Origin: Haliea sp.
Lineage (GTDB): Bacteria; Pseudomonadota; Gammaproteobacteria; Pseudomonadales; Halieaceae
DNA length: 64,000 nucleotides
Direction: 5' to 3'
Assembly: GCA_030730585.1 (NCBI GenBank)
Contig: JANQUV010000010.1
Coordinates: 52,907-116,906 of the forward strand
The position numbers and the translations under genes are program-made. Under the pieces are notes generated by a model. The model searched no databases, was not told the DNA's origin, and saw only the letters and a list, made by a program, of their open reading frames with translations. Below are positions 1 through 10,276 of this stretch, piece by piece (the first letter of the stretch is position 1; the number at the start of each line of letters is the position of its first letter).

Positions 1-1107
1 GAGTGTGCGTACATCCGCCACACCGGGAATATCCCGGGCGGGCGCGAGTCCTTCTTCGAGCCCGCGTTGAATGCGTTGTACGCAGCGCTGCCAGGGCTGT
101 GACAACAGCAGTTCGATGCTGGCGACCGCCGTGGCACAGGCAAGGGGGTTGCCCATAAACGTGGGGCCATGCATAAATGCACCCGCTTCACCCTGGCTGA
201 TGCCCTCGCTGATTTTGCGCGTGCAGAGAGTGGCTGCCAGTGTCATGTAGCCACCGGTGAGTGCTTTGCCCAGGCAAAGAATATCCGGATCTACGCCTGC
301 GTGCTCCAGGGCAAAGAGCTTTCCTGTGCGGCCAAAGCCTGTGGCAATTTCGTCGTAAATCAGTAGCACGTCGAAGGCATCGCACAGGGCGCGCAGGCGC
401 ACCAGGTAGTCGGCGGAGTAGAAGCGCATGCCGCCTGCGCCTTGCACAATCGGCTCTACGATGACCGCAGCCAATTCGCGATGGTGCGTAACGAGTAATT
501 CCTCTATTGCGGCCATCGCACTGTCATCACAGGGCTCGCCAAAGGGCGTTGTGGGAGCGGGCGCAAAGTAGTGTTTGGGTAGCACGTCACCGAACAGATG
601 GTGCATGCCCGTGACGGGATCGCAGACCGACATCGCGCCGAAGGTGTCGCCATGGTAGCCGTTGCGCAGGGCGAGAAACTTCTGCTTGCCGGGTTGCCCG
701 ATTGAGTACCAGTATTGAATGGCCATCTTCAGCGCGACTTCTACGGCAACTGAGCCGGAATCGCTGAAAAAAACACGTTCAAGTGCCGGCGGCGTAATGT
801 CAGCCAGCAGCTGAGCAAGGCGCACTGCGGGGGCATGTGTCAGGCCACCAAACATGACATGAGCCATGGATTCAACCTGAGCCTGCACTGCCCGGTTCAG
901 CACCGGGTGGTTGTAGCCGTGAATTGCGCACCACCAGGACGCCATGCCATCAACCAGTTCGCGGCCATCACTCAGAGTGAGGCGCACGCCTTGCGCGCTG
1001 CGTACCGGGTAAACGTCGGGTGGGTTGCTTGCAGAGGCGTAGGGATGCCAAACGTGGGCGGCATCGCCGGCTTTCAGCTGCGCCCAATCAGGTGTGGTTG
1101 CGGTCAC
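1..1107 (-). CDS. bioA: Adenosylmethionine-8-amino-7-oxononanoate aminotransferase, partial (3' end beyond window edge)
   Basis: Not in ORF track. Minus-strand translation from GTG at 1107 gives [37 protein letters not shown]...[15 protein letters not shown]...[15 protein letters not shown]...[17 protein letters not shown]...[12 protein letters not shown], open to base 1; BioA-type class III aminotransferase motifs. Confidence 0.93.
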   Translation of the reverse strand, partial: MTATTPDWAQLKAGDAAHVWHPYASASNPPDVYPVRSAQGVRLTLSDGRELVDGMASWWCAIHGYNHPVLNRAVQAQVESMAHVMFGGLTHAPAVRLAQLLADITPPALERVFFSDSGSVAVEVALKMAIQYWYSIGQPGKQKFLALRNGYHGDTFGAMSVCDPVTGMHHLFGDVLPKHYFAPAPTTPFGEPCDDSAMAAIEELLVTHHRELAAVIVEPIVQGAGGMRFYSADYLVRLRALCDAFDVLLIYDEIATGFGRTGKLFALEHAGVDPDILCLGKALTGGYMTLAATLCTRKISEGISQGEAGAFMHGPTFMGNPLACATAVASIELLLSQPWQRCVQRIQRGLEEGLAPARDIPGVADVRTL

Positions 1108-1736
1108 AAAATCTCCAGCAGGCTATCGATGATGTTTTGCAGCAGCAGTGGCTGCGCTGAGGCGGTGGGGTGAATACCGTCGTCTTGCATAAGGCCGGTT
1201 TGTGTCGCAACCCCATCCAGTATGAACGGCGCCAGGCTGGCGCCGGTTTTATCCGCTACCGCGTTGAAGCTTTCGCGGAAGGCCGCAGTGTAGCGTTCGC
1301 CGTAATTAGGCGGAATTTCCATGGGTAGCAAGAGCACGCTCGCCCCGCTGGCCTGCGCCAACTGCGCCATGCGCAGCAGATTGTCACGTATTTTTGCTGG
1401 CGGGTGGCCGCGCAGCCCGTCATTGCCCCCGAGTTCGATTAACAGCACGTTGGGGGCGTATTGGCTGAGCAGGCCAGGCAGGCGACGCAGGCCACCGCCG
1501 GTGGTCTCACCGCTAATACTGGCGTTGATGACGCGATATTCGGGGTGGCTGGTGTTCAGTTGTTGCTCTAACAAGCTTACCCAGCCCTGTTCCAGAGACA
1601 TGCCGTAGGCTGCGCTGATACTATCTCCAAGGATCAGCAGGGTTTTTTCTGCGTGTGCAACGCCCGGTATCGCCAGTAACAGGCACAATCCGGCGGCGTG
1701 TATTTTGCGTATCAGTGCGAAAAGGAATCGCGACAT
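1104..1736 (-). CDS. tesA: Arylesterase / lysophospholipase L1-like SGNH hydrolase (TesA family)
   Basis: Signal peptide then [22 protein letters not shown] and [14 protein letters not shown] blocks. Start placed at [11 protein letters not shown] rather than the longer ORF. Confidence 0.9.
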   Translation of the reverse strand: MSRFLFALIRKIHAAGLCLLLAIPGVAHAEKTLLILGDSISAAYGMSLEQGWVSLLEQQLNTSHPEYRVINASISGETTGGGLRRLPGLLSQYAPNVLLIELGGNDGLRGHPPAKIRDNLLRMAQLAQASGASVLLLPMEIPPNYGERYTAAFRESFNAVADKTGASLAPFILDGVATQTGLMQDDGIHPTASAQPLLLQNIIDSLLEIL

Positions 1737-2400
1737 GATCAAGGCTGAAAATCTCCAAAAGCGGGTGCCGATGGTCGGCAGCGAGTTGGAGATACTGAAA
1801 GGGATCACGCTGGAAATCAAGTCGGGCGAGTCGGTCGCGATTATTGGTGCCTCCGGTTCCGGCAAATCCACGTTACTCGGCTTGCTCGCAGGACTTGATG
1901 AGGCGAGCGGTGGGAGAGTGGTCATCAACGGTACTGATATCAGTGCCTTGGATGAGGATCAGCGAGCTCTGTTTCGTGGGCAGCACGTCGGGTTTGTATT
2001 TCAGTCGTTCCAGCTGCTGCCGGCACTGACGGCACTGGAGAATGTGATGCTGCCGCTGGAATTGCAGGGACAGAGCGATGCACAGGCCCAAGCGCGAACA
2101 TTGCTGCAGCGGGTGGGCCTCGGCGAGCGCGTTGAGCATTACCCGCGGCAAATGTCCGGGGGGGAGCAGCAGCGGGTAGCAATTGCCCGCGCATTTGCTA
2201 ACAGCCCCACCATTTTATTTGCGGATGAGCCTACGGGAAACTTGGATACCACCACCGGTAACCACATCATTGATTTGCTGTTTGAGCTTAACCGCGAGCA
2301 AAGCACGACCCTGGTGCTGGTTACGCACGACCTTAGCCTGGCGGAGCGTTGCCAGCATCGTTTTCGCCTGGAATCCGGCGCCCTGGTGGGCGGAGACTGA
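1735..2400 (+). CDS. ABC transporter ATP-binding protein (YbbA-like, LolD/MacB type)
   Basis: Walker A GASGSGKST, signature MSGGEQQRVAIARA, Walker B ILFADEPTGNLD; divergent from tesA as in the tesA/ybbA arrangement; AAGGA upstream of ATG 1735. Confidence 0.92.
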   Translation: MIKAENLQKRVPMVGSELEILKGITLEIKSGESVAIIGASGSGKSTLLGLLAGLDEASGGRVVINGTDISALDEDQRALFRGQHVGFVFQSFQLLPALTALENVMLPLELQGQSDAQAQARTLLQRVGLGERVEHYPRQMSGGEQQRVAIARAFANSPTILFADEPTGNLDTTTGNHIIDLLFELNREQSTTLVLVTHDLSLAERCQHRFRLESGALVGGD

Positions 2401-2403
2401 GCG

Positions 2404-4878
2404 ATGTCCATGACGGCAACTCGAATGCTGGCGCGCGACTGGCGTGGCGGAGAGCTAGGTGTTCTGGTCGCGGCGCTGGTGCTGGCGGTGGCCGTTGTGT
2501 CCGGCATCAGCGCATTCACCACGCGCCTGCAAACGGCGTTGGCACAGGAAAGCCACCGCTTTTTAGCGGCGGATCGTGTTGTGCGCAGTGGCGACGAAGC
2601 ACCGGCCGCGTGGCTGGAGGAGGCCACGCAACGCTCGCTCAGCACCGCACAAGTGCTCACCTTCCCCTCTATGATCTATGCCGGAGATGAGGCCATGGTG
2701 CTGGCATCGGTGAAGGCCGTCAGCAGCACTTACCCCCTGCGCGGGGAGCTGCGCTACAGCGAAGAGCCGTTCGGCGACGTGTTGGTGGGGCTAAGCGGGC
2801 CAGCGCCAGGCACGGTGTGGCTGGATTCGCGGCTGTTTCCTCTGCTCGATGTGGCCATTGGCGACCGGGTTGCAGTCGGTGAGGCGGAGTTCACGGTGGT
2901 CGCAGCGGCGCGTACCGAACCCGATCAGGGGGGGTCCTTCCTCGGCCTTGGTCCGCGCGTGTTGATGCATTACGACGATATTGGCGCGACTGACGTGGTA
3001 CAACCCGGAAGCCGTGTTGAATATCGGCAGCTCTACGCGGGCGACACCGTGCGGGTGGCTGACTTCGAGCGCTGGTTACAGCCTCAATTGGTGGAAGGCC
3101 AGCGTTTGCTGGACGTGAATGAGGGCCAGCCTGGCTTGGGGCAGGCGCTGCAGCGGGCTGAGAGCTTCTTGCTGCTAGCGGGCAGCCTTGGGGTTGTGCT
3201 GGCGGGCGTGGCAATTGCCTTGGCCGCACGCCGTTTCAGTGAACGCCATAATGATTATGTCGCAATAATGAAGAGCCTCGGCGCTACCTCTGGCGATATT
3301 ACCCGCTTGTATGGCCGCAGTCTGCTGTTACTGGGCCTGGTGGCCACAGTGCTTGGCTGCAGTTTGGGTTGGGCCTTGCAAGCGACTTTTTTTGACCTCT
3401 TTGGCGATCAGTTACCGATCACTCCCGGCCCGGCTGGGCTGCGGCCTTATGGCATCGGCGCCGCTACCGCGCTGGTGTGCTTACTGTGTTTTGCCTGGCC
3501 ACCCTTGCAGCGTTTGAGTCAAGCGAGCCCGCTGCGCGTGCTGCGCCGTGACATGCCCCTGGAACAACGGCGAACCTTAACGGATTACGCCTTCGGTCTG
3601 GCCGCGGTGTCAGGGCTGATGTGGTGGTACAGTGGTGATTGGAAAATCACCTTGGCGGTACTGAGTGGATTGGGGGCCACAGTATTGTTGGGCCTGGGCT
3701 TGTCGCTCACGCTTCTGCGCGGAGGCCGGCTGGTAGGCATGAGTGCCGGCAGCATCTGGCGCCTGGCGCTGGCGGGGCTGCAACGCAGGGGCACCGCTAA
3801 CGCACTGCAGGTGGTGATTTTTGCCATGGCGATCATGCTGTTGCTGGTCCTTGTGCTGGTGCGCACCTCACTGATTGATGCCTGGCAGACGCAACTGCCC
3901 GAAAACACGCCCAACCACTTTGCCCTGAATATCGCCCCGGAAGATGTTCAAGACATTGAGCAGCTGCTGCGTAGCGAAGAAGTGCCCGGCGCGCCGCTGT
4001 ACCCGATGATTCGGGGGCGCATTCTTTCAGTGAACGGGGAAGATCTGCCGCAGACAGACGATCGTGAGGAAGGTCGTCGCCAGCGTGAAGCAAACCTCAC
4101 CTGGTCGGACACACTGCCTGCGGATAACCAACTGCTGGAGGGGCGCTGGTGGGAACCTTCGAGTGATGCAGCGGAAGTGTCTCTTGAGATCGAGTTTGCC
4201 GAGCGTTTCGGTGTTGTATTGGGCGACCGTATCGGCTTTCAGGTGGGCTCAGAGCCTTTTGAAGCCACCGTCACCAGCATTCGACAGCTGGACTGGCAGT
4301 CCTTCAATCCCAACTTCTGGTTGGTGTTCCCGCCGCGCCTGCTGGCGCCGTATCCGGCCACCTTTATGACCAGTTTTTATTTACAGCCTGAGGAAAAGCC
4401 GTTCCTCAATGGCTTCATCCGTCAGTTTCCCACGGTCACTGTGGTGGAGATGGATGTGGTGGTAGAGCAGGTGCGCGGCATAATCAGCCAGGTGTCGGCT
4501 GCGGTGGAGTTGGTGCTGGGAGTGATCATGGCTGCCGGAGCTCTGGTGTTGGTAGCGGGTGTGCAGGCCAGTGTGGATGCGCGGATGCACGAGAGCTCTA
4601 TTCTGCGTGCGTTGGGAGCTCGCCGTCGGTTGGTGTTGGGTGGCTTGCTCATAGAGTTTGCTGCCATGGGCTTGTTTGCCGGGCTGCTGGCCACCGTCGG
4701 TGCCGAGTTGTCGGTTTATATTTTACAGGCGCAGGTGATGGATATGGACTACAGCCCGTCACCTTGGGTGTGGCCGATAGGGGTGGGCGGTGGTGCGCTG
4801 TTGATTGCCGTTCTTGGGGTATTCAGCTGCCGCAAGGTGGTATCCAGCCCGCCGTTGGCGGTGTTGCGCGAGCTGTGA
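2404..4878 (+). CDS. ABC transporter permease, FtsX-like (YbbP-like)
   Basis: 824 aa with multiple TM segments and two FtsX-like blocks (SLGATSGDITRLYGRSLLLL; RALGARRRLVLGGLLIEF); directly follows the ATPase. Confidence 0.9.
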   Translation: MSMTATRMLARDWRGGELGVLVAALVLAVAVVSGISAFTTRLQTALAQESHRFLAADRVVRSGDEAPAAWLEEATQRSLSTAQVLTFPSMIYAGDEAMVLASVKAVSSTYPLRGELRYSEEPFGDVLVGLSGPAPGTVWLDSRLFPLLDVAIGDRVAVGEAEFTVVAAARTEPDQGGSFLGLGPRVLMHYDDIGATDVVQPGSRVEYRQLYAGDTVRVADFERWLQPQLVEGQRLLDVNEGQPGLGQALQRAESFLLLAGSLGVVLAGVAIALAARRFSERHNDYVAIMKSLGATSGDITRLYGRSLLLLGLVATVLGCSLGWALQATFFDLFGDQLPITPGPAGLRPYGIGAATALVCLLCFAWPPLQRLSQASPLRVLRRDMPLEQRRTLTDYAFGLAAVSGLMWWYSGDWKITLAVLSGLGATVLLGLGLSLTLLRGGRLVGMSAGSIWRLALAGLQRRGTANALQVVIFAMAIMLLLVLVLVRTSLIDAWQTQLPENTPNHFALNIAPEDVQDIEQLLRSEEVPGAPLYPMIRGRILSVNGEDLPQTDDREEGRRQREANLTWSDTLPADNQLLEGRWWEPSSDAAEVSLEIEFAERFGVVLGDRIGFQVGSEPFEATVTSIRQLDWQSFNPNFWLVFPPRLLAPYPATFMTSFYLQPEEKPFLNGFIRQFPTVTVVEMDVVVEQVRGIISQVSAAVELVLGVIMAAGALVLVAGVQASVDARMHESSILRALGARRRLVLGGLLIEFAAMGLFAGLLATVGAELSVYILQAQVMDMDYSPSPWVWPIGVGGGALLIAVLGVFSCRKVVSSPPLAVLREL

Positions 4879-4919
4879 AGTGGCACGGCACCAAAGACGC
4901 GTCGACTTAGGCTTGAGGC

Positions 4920-5549
4920 CTAGCGCGTCCTGATGCCGTCAATGAATGTTTGTACACTTAGCTGCGTCTGGCGTGAAAGGTCGATATGGCGCCGAAAAAG
5001 CTGCGGCGCGTCCACCAGCAGAGTTGCAAGGCCGTGAATGCCCGCCCACGCGGCGTTGGTCAAATAGGCGAGGTCCAGCTCCCGAAAGGTGCCCTGGGCA
5101 ATGCCGTGACGTAAAATAGACTGCACTTGTTGAAAGGTGTCCCGGCTTGCCTCGCGTAATTCCGGGTAGGCATCTGCGGGCTGCACTGCAGGTCCAAACA
5201 TCAACTTGAACATTTGCGGATAACGGGCCGCATAGGCTACGTAGCTGTTGGCTAACGCGTGCAACTGCTCTTCAGGGCAGTCGCCGGTGTCGTCCGCCGC
5301 CTTGAGCAAGTCGTTGAGCAGCCGGCGGTAACCAACGGCTGCGAGGGCGGCGAGAAGGTCACCCTTGTCATTGAAGTGGCGATAGGGCGCGGTTTGTGAA
5401 ACACCCACTCCCCGGGCCAGAGCCCGCAGGCTTAGTGCGTCAGCGCCTGCGGCTTCGAGGTGCTCGAGTGCCGCATCCAACAGCTCCGCCCGCAAGTTGC
5501 CATGGTGATAGCTCCTTTGACGGGCGGTCTGTGTGCCATTTAGCGCCAT
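4920..5549 (-). CDS. TetR/AcrR family transcriptional regulator with WHG-type C-terminal domain
   Basis: N-terminal HTH ([32 protein letters not shown]) and C-terminal [11 protein letters not shown]. Confidence 0.9.
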   Translation of the reverse strand: MALNGTQTARQRSYHHGNLRAELLDAALEHLEAAGADALSLRALARGVGVSQTAPYRHFNDKGDLLAALAAVGYRRLLNDLLKAADDTGDCPEEQLHALANSYVAYAARYPQMFKLMFGPAVQPADAYPELREASRDTFQQVQSILRHGIAQGTFRELDLAYLTNAAWAGIHGLATLLVDAPQLFRRHIDLSRQTQLSVQTFIDGIRTR

Positions 5550-6530
5550 TCAGGGCAGCAGGTGCTGGACGGCATCGCGTTCTTCTGTCAATTCTTTCTC
5601 TGTGGCCAGCATCTTTTCGCGGCTGAAGTCGCCGACTTCAACGCCCTGAACGATGCTCCACTCACCGTTTTTGCAGCGGCAGGGGAAAGAGTAAATCAGG
5701 CCTTCGGCGATGCCATAAGAGCCATCCGAGTGCACGCCCATGGATACCCAGTCATCGCCCTCAGTGCCGAGCGCCCAGGAGCGCATGTGATCACTGGCTG
5801 CGTTGGCCGCAGAAGCCGCTGAAGAGGCGCCGCGGGCCTTGATGATGGCCGCTCCGCGCTGTTGCACGGTGGGGATGAAGTCGCTTTCGTACCACGCTTG
5901 ATCGACCAGCGACATGGCTTTTTCACCGCCGACCTCAGCATTGAACAGGTCGGGATACTGGGTGGCAGAGTGGTTGCCCCAGATGGTCATTTTCTGCACG
6001 TCGTTGACGGTCTTGCCCGTCTTCTGTGCAATCTGCGTCTTCGCACGGTTGTGGTCCAGGCGTGTCATGGCGGTGAAGTTGCGTGGGTTAATATCCGGCG
6101 CATTGCGCTGGGTGATCAGGGCGTTGGTGTTGGCCGGGTTGCCCACGACCAGAACCTTGATGTTACGGCTGGCGTATTCATTAATAGCTTTGCCCTGCAC
6201 GGAGAAGATCGCCGCGTTGGCTTCCAGCAGGTCTTTGCGTTCCATGCCGGGGCCGCGTGGACGCGCACCGACCAGCAGCGCGTAGTCCGTATCCTTGAAG
6301 GCAACGGCGGGGTCGTCGGTGCAAACGATGTCGGCCAGCAAGGGGAAGGCGCAGTCATCCAGCTCCATACGGACGCCATTCAAGGCCTCCATGGCCGGCG
6401 TGATATCCAGCAGCTGCAGGATCACGGGCTGATCGTCGCCCAGCATGGAGCCGGAGGCGATGCGGAACAGCAGCGCGTAGCCAATTTGGCCGGCGGCGCC
6501 GGTGACGGTCACTCGAACAGGTGCTTTCAT
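5550..6530 (-). CDS. mdh: Malate dehydrogenase
   Basis: [72 protein letters not shown]. Confidence 0.97.
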   Translation of the reverse strand: MKAPVRVTVTGAAGQIGYALLFRIASGSMLGDDQPVILQLLDITPAMEALNGVRMELDDCAFPLLADIVCTDDPAVAFKDTDYALLVGARPRGPGMERKDLLEANAAIFSVQGKAINEYASRNIKVLVVGNPANTNALITQRNAPDINPRNFTAMTRLDHNRAKTQIAQKTGKTVNDVQKMTIWGNHSATQYPDLFNAEVGGEKAMSLVDQAWYESDFIPTVQQRGAAIIKARGASSAASAANAASDHMRSWALGTEGDDWVSMGVHSDGSYGIAEGLIYSFPCRCKNGEWSIVQGVEVGDFSREKMLATEKELTEERDAVQHLLP

Positions 6531-6656
6531 CGGAAGAGAGTCCTCAGGGGTCGGGTGGTTGAGATATGAGGGGCGTTATTGTCGAGTGAAACGGGTGAAA
6601 AAACAAGCCAGTGCCTGTAAAATGCGGTGCTTTCAGGCATTCAGGGCAGGTAGGCG

Positions 6657-7499
6657 GTGCGCGAACTCTCCCGCAAAGAACGAACAGAATTCAACAAGCT
6701 GCAAAAGCGGCTGCGCCGCAATGTCGGCAACGCCATTGCCGACTACAGCATGATTGAAGACGGTGACCGCATCATGGTGTGCTTGTCGGGCGGCAAGGAT
6801 TCCTATGCGATGCTGGATGTATTGCTGGCACTGCGCAAGAACGCGCCGATTAACTTCGAGCTGATTGCGGTCAATATGGACCAAAAGCAGCCCGGGTTTC
6901 CGGAAGAGGTGCTGCCAGCCTATTTGGAGCGGTTAGAGGTTCCTTACTATATCCTCGAAAAGGATACTTACAGTATTGTGCGTTCGGTAATCCCGGAAGG
7001 CAAAACCACCTGCGGCTTATGCTCCCGGCTGCGCCGCGGCAGCCTTTACGGATTCGCTGCTGATATCGGGGCGACCAAGATCGCGCTGGGCCATCACCGC
7101 GACGATATCGTTGAAACGCTATTTCTCAACCTGTTTTTCGGTGGCAGCCTGAAGGCAATGCCGCCGAAGCTGCTCAGTGATGATAGGCGCAATGTGGTGA
7201 TCCGCCCGATGGCCTACTGCAAGGAAAAGGATCTTGTGGCGTATGCCGATTACAAGGCTTTCCCAATCATTCCCTGCAACCTGTGCGGTTCACAGGAAAA
7301 TTTGCAGCGGGTGCAGATCAAGCAGATGCTGGTTGACTGGGAACGGCAGTATCCAGGGCGTACCGAAACCATTTTCCGCGGTATTTGTAACGTAGCACCG
7401 TCGCAGTTGGCGGACACCGCATTGTTCGATTTCAGCAGCCTGCGCGCTGAAGTCGATACCGATCTGCACGTGCCCGCAATTCGTGTTGTGAACTTGTAA
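6657..7499 (+). CDS. ttcA: tRNA 2-thiocytidine(32) biosynthesis protein TtcA
   Basis: [13 protein letters not shown]-loop, [13 protein letters not shown] and CNLCGSQ cysteines; GTG start. Confidence 0.96.
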   Translation: MRELSRKERTEFNKLQKRLRRNVGNAIADYSMIEDGDRIMVCLSGGKDSYAMLDVLLALRKNAPINFELIAVNMDQKQPGFPEEVLPAYLERLEVPYYILEKDTYSIVRSVIPEGKTTCGLCSRLRRGSLYGFAADIGATKIALGHHRDDIVETLFLNLFFGGSLKAMPPKLLSDDRRNVVIRPMAYCKEKDLVAYADYKAFPIIPCNLCGSQENLQRVQIKQMLVDWERQYPGRTETIFRGICNVAPSQLADTALFDFSSLRAEVDTDLHVPAIRVVNL

Positions 7500-8120
7500 G
7501 TGGTCAACGATAGCGCCCCTGTGGCCGTCGTGCTCAGTGCCAGTGAGCTGGGGCTTGAGCGCGGTGGCCGCGAGCTGTTCAGCGGCATCAACCTGCAGCT
7601 CACGCGCGGTCAATTGGTGCAGATCGAAGGTCCTAACGGCGCTGGTAAAACCAGCCTCCTGCGTATTTTGGCCGGGCTGTCCCGTTATGGGTTTACGGGG
7701 CAGGTGGAGCGCCACGTACCGCAGCTATTTCTGGGCCATCAAAGTGCGGTGAAAGGCTTGTTAACGCCGCGCGAAAATCTCGCTTGGCATGTGGCGGGTG
7801 AATCGTCATTTACCGCGGCTGCCATTGACGCCGCACTGGCGGCGGTGGAATTGTACGGCTACGAAGACGTACCCAGCCATGCGCTGTCGGCCGGCCAGCA
7901 TCGGCGCGTCAACCTGGCGCGTTTGTATCTCTCGCAGGCGCCGCTGTGGCTTTTGGACGAGCCCTTCACTGCGATCGACCGAGGCGGAGTGGTGGCATTG
8001 GAAGCGCGAATGTTGGCGCATCTGGAGCAGGGCGGAACAGTGCTTCTGACCTCACATCAACCGGTCGCCGTGGCCTACCCGTTGTTGCGCCTGGACCTCA
8101 CCACGGGGCAGTTGCAATGA
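7500..8120 (+). CDS. ccmA: Cytochrome c biogenesis heme exporter ATPase CcmA
   Basis: Walker A GPNGAGKTSLLRILAGL, LSAGQHRRVNLARL, LLDEPFTAID; first gene of ccm cluster. Confidence 0.95.
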   Translation: MVNDSAPVAVVLSASELGLERGGRELFSGINLQLTRGQLVQIEGPNGAGKTSLLRILAGLSRYGFTGQVERHVPQLFLGHQSAVKGLLTPRENLAWHVAGESSFTAAAIDAALAAVELYGYEDVPSHALSAGQHRRVNLARLYLSQAPLWLLDEPFTAIDRGGVVALEARMLAHLEQGGTVLLTSHQPVAVAYPLLRLDLTTGQLQ

Positions 8121-8803
8121 AGCCGGCATCTACCGCAGCGTTCTGTTTCCGGCTGCTGCGTCGTCAGCTGGTGCTGGGCCTGCGCCGCCCGGTGGAGCTG
8201 GGCAACCCGCTGCTGTTCTTTGCCATGGTGGTCGCGCTTTTCCCCTTGGGCCTTGGGCCGGCGCCAGACACGTTGGCCAGCTTTGCGCCGGGCATTCTGT
8301 GGATTGTCGCGCTGCTGTCCAATTTGTTGACCTCCGACGCGGTGTTCCGCAGTGACCTTGAAGACGGTAGTTTGGAGCAGCTTTTGCTGGCCCCTCAGCC
8401 GCTGTACCTTGCTGCGCTGTCCTACGTGTTCGCCCAGTGGCTCTTGACGGGATTCCTGTTGGGCCTCGCTTCACCCGTGTTCGCTTTGATGTTGGGCTTG
8501 GCACCTGCCGCTATCCCGGCGTTGGCTGCCAGCCTGCTGCTGGGTACCGCCGTGCTCAGCCTGGTGGGCGGTATCGGCGCTGCGCTGACCGTTGGCCTGA
8601 AGCGCGGGGGGATGTTGATATCGCTGCTGATTCTGCCGTTTTACATGCCGGTGCTGATTTTCGGCAGTGGGGCCGTGCAAGCAGCGCTGAACGGTAACCC
8701 GACGGGGCCTTTTCTGGCGATTCTTGCCGCCTTTTTATGCCTTTCGATCGCCCTTGCACCGATGGCGATTGCAGCGGGCCTGCGGATCAGTATCGATACC
8801 TGA
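8117..8803 (+). CDS. ccmB: Heme exporter protein CcmB
   Basis: MKPASTAAFCFRLLRRQLVLGLRRPVELGNPLLFFAMVVALFPLGLG; ATGA overlap with ccmA stop. The track's longer ORF has a spurious N-terminus. Confidence 0.95.
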   Translation: MKPASTAAFCFRLLRRQLVLGLRRPVELGNPLLFFAMVVALFPLGLGPAPDTLASFAPGILWIVALLSNLLTSDAVFRSDLEDGSLEQLLLAPQPLYLAALSYVFAQWLLTGFLLGLASPVFALMLGLAPAAIPALAASLLLGTAVLSLVGGIGAALTVGLKRGGMLISLLILPFYMPVLIFGSGAVQAALNGNPTGPFLAILAAFLCLSIALAPMAIAAGLRISIDT

Positions 8804-8859
8804 GCGATTTCGTCTGAATTGGATTGTTCGGCGCTCCGGTCACTGTATAATCTCGCGCC

Positions 8860-9606
8860 ATGTGGACACTCTTCCATAAATTCGGCTCCCCTCCTTGGCT
8901 TTATCGCCTGTCCGGAGCCATTCTTCGCTGGTTGCTGCCTATCACGCTGCTGGCACTGGTTGCTGGTGCCGTGTGGGGCCTACTGTTCACGCCCCCCGAT
9001 TTTCGCCAAGGCAACAGTTACCGGATTATTTATATCCATGTGCCGGCCGCGGTTGTAGCGCTGGCCGGGTATTACGTCATGGCGATTGCGGGTGCGGTAA
9101 GCCTTATTTGGCGTATGAAAATGGCAGACATTGCGATGCGCGCCTGTGCGCCGATCGGCGCAGCGCTAACCTTTGTTGCCTTGGTCACTGGCAGCATTTG
9201 GGGTAAGCCCACTTGGGGCACTTGGTGGGTCTGGGACGCGCGCATCACCTCCATGCTGATCCTCTTTTTTCTCTACTTGGGCGTTGTAGCCTTGTACGAG
9301 GCCTATGAAAACAAGGCCCTCGCCGCCAAGGCCTGTGCGGTGTTGAGCCTGGTTGGCACGGTCAATATACCCATCATCTACAAGTCGGTAGACTGGTGGT
9401 ACAGCCTGCACCAGCCCGCTTCCATCAAATTCACTGGCGGTAGCACGATCGACCCAAGCATGTTGTACCCGCTACTATTTATGATTTCGGCGTTTTATTG
9501 CCTGTTCGTGTGCGCGCTGCTGCTGAATATGCGCGTGGAAATTCTAGAGCGGGAACAGCGGACCGCCTGGGTCAGGGCTTTGGCGACAGAGCGGGGTGGT
9601 AGTTGA
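8860..9606 (+). CDS. ccmC: Heme transporter CcmC
   Basis: IYIHVPAA, WGKPTWGTWWVWDARITSMLILFFLYLGVVAL; tryptophan-rich heme-handling motif. Confidence 0.96.
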   Translation: MWTLFHKFGSPPWLYRLSGAILRWLLPITLLALVAGAVWGLLFTPPDFRQGNSYRIIYIHVPAAVVALAGYYVMAIAGAVSLIWRMKMADIAMRACAPIGAALTFVALVTGSIWGKPTWGTWWVWDARITSMLILFFLYLGVVALYEAYENKALAAKACAVLSLVGTVNIPIIYKSVDWWYSLHQPASIKFTGGSTIDPSMLYPLLFMISAFYCLFVCALLLNMRVEILEREQRTAWVRALATERGGS

Positions 9607-9809
9607 TGTATTTTGAGTCGCTCTCCGCGGTTCTGCAGATGGATGGCCACGGCACGTTTGTCTGGTCAGCCTACTTCATTACACTTGGGGTGATCGTTTC
9701 GATGATTTATGTGCCCCGGCGGCGGGAAAAACGTTTCCTGCGCCAGCTTGGGGGGCAAATACGGCGCAGTGAGGGCAGCAACCCGCCCAGCGCCCGTAAG
9801 GAGGTGTGA
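9606..9809 (+). CDS. ccmD: Heme exporter protein CcmD
   Basis: Short single-TM protein [26 protein letters not shown]...; position between ccmC and ccmE. Confidence 0.92.
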   Translation: MYFESLSAVLQMDGHGTFVWSAYFITLGVIVSMIYVPRRREKRFLRQLGGQIRRSEGSNPPSARKEV

Positions 9810-10276
9810 TGCACCCGGTTCGCAAGCAGCGTTTGTTTTTGGTGTTATTTCTTGTGGTTTTCTCCAGCTCGGCTATTGGCCTGATGGCCTACGCGCTACG
9901 CGGCAATATCAATCTATTTTATCCGCCGGTGCAGGTTGCTGCGGGGATGGCGCCGGTTGGCCAGAATATCCGCGTGGGTGGCATGGTCGTGGAGGGCAGT
10001 GTGCAGCGCAGCGATACCAGCCTGGAAATGCGCTTCGATGTTACTGATTTTGAAGCGGTGGTGTCGGTGGTTTACACCGGGATCGTTCCTGACTTGTTTG
10101 GTGAAGGTCAGGGCGCTGTCGCCTCGGGCAAGCTGGATGAACACGGTGTGTTGCAGGCATCGGAGGTTCTCGCCAAGCACGACGAAAACTATATGCCACC
10201 AGAGGTCGCCGAAGCACTCGAGGCCTCCAAGGCCCGCATGGCCGAGCAGGCCGCTGAAGGAGGGTACGGGCAATGA
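9809..10276 (+). CDS. ccmE: Cytochrome c maturation heme chaperone CcmE
   Basis: N-terminal [14 protein letters not shown], heme-attachment region [13 protein letters not shown]. Confidence 0.96.
   Translation: MHPVRKQRLFLVLFLVVFSSSAIGLMAYALRGNINLFYPPVQVAAGMAPVGQNIRVGGMVVEGSVQRSDTSLEMRFDVTDFEAVVSVVYTGIVPDLFGEGQGAVASGKLDEHGVLQASEVLAKHDENYMPPEVAEALEASKARMAEQAAEGGYGQ

Noticed and set aside
1705-1734. Upstream extension [10 protein letters not shown] of the ABC ATPase ORF
   Set aside because: ATG at 1735 has a better RBS (AAGGA) and matches typical N-termini of the family.
5862-6569. 235-aa plus-strand ORF antisense to mdh
   Set aside because: Mirror frame of mdh, no domain signature.
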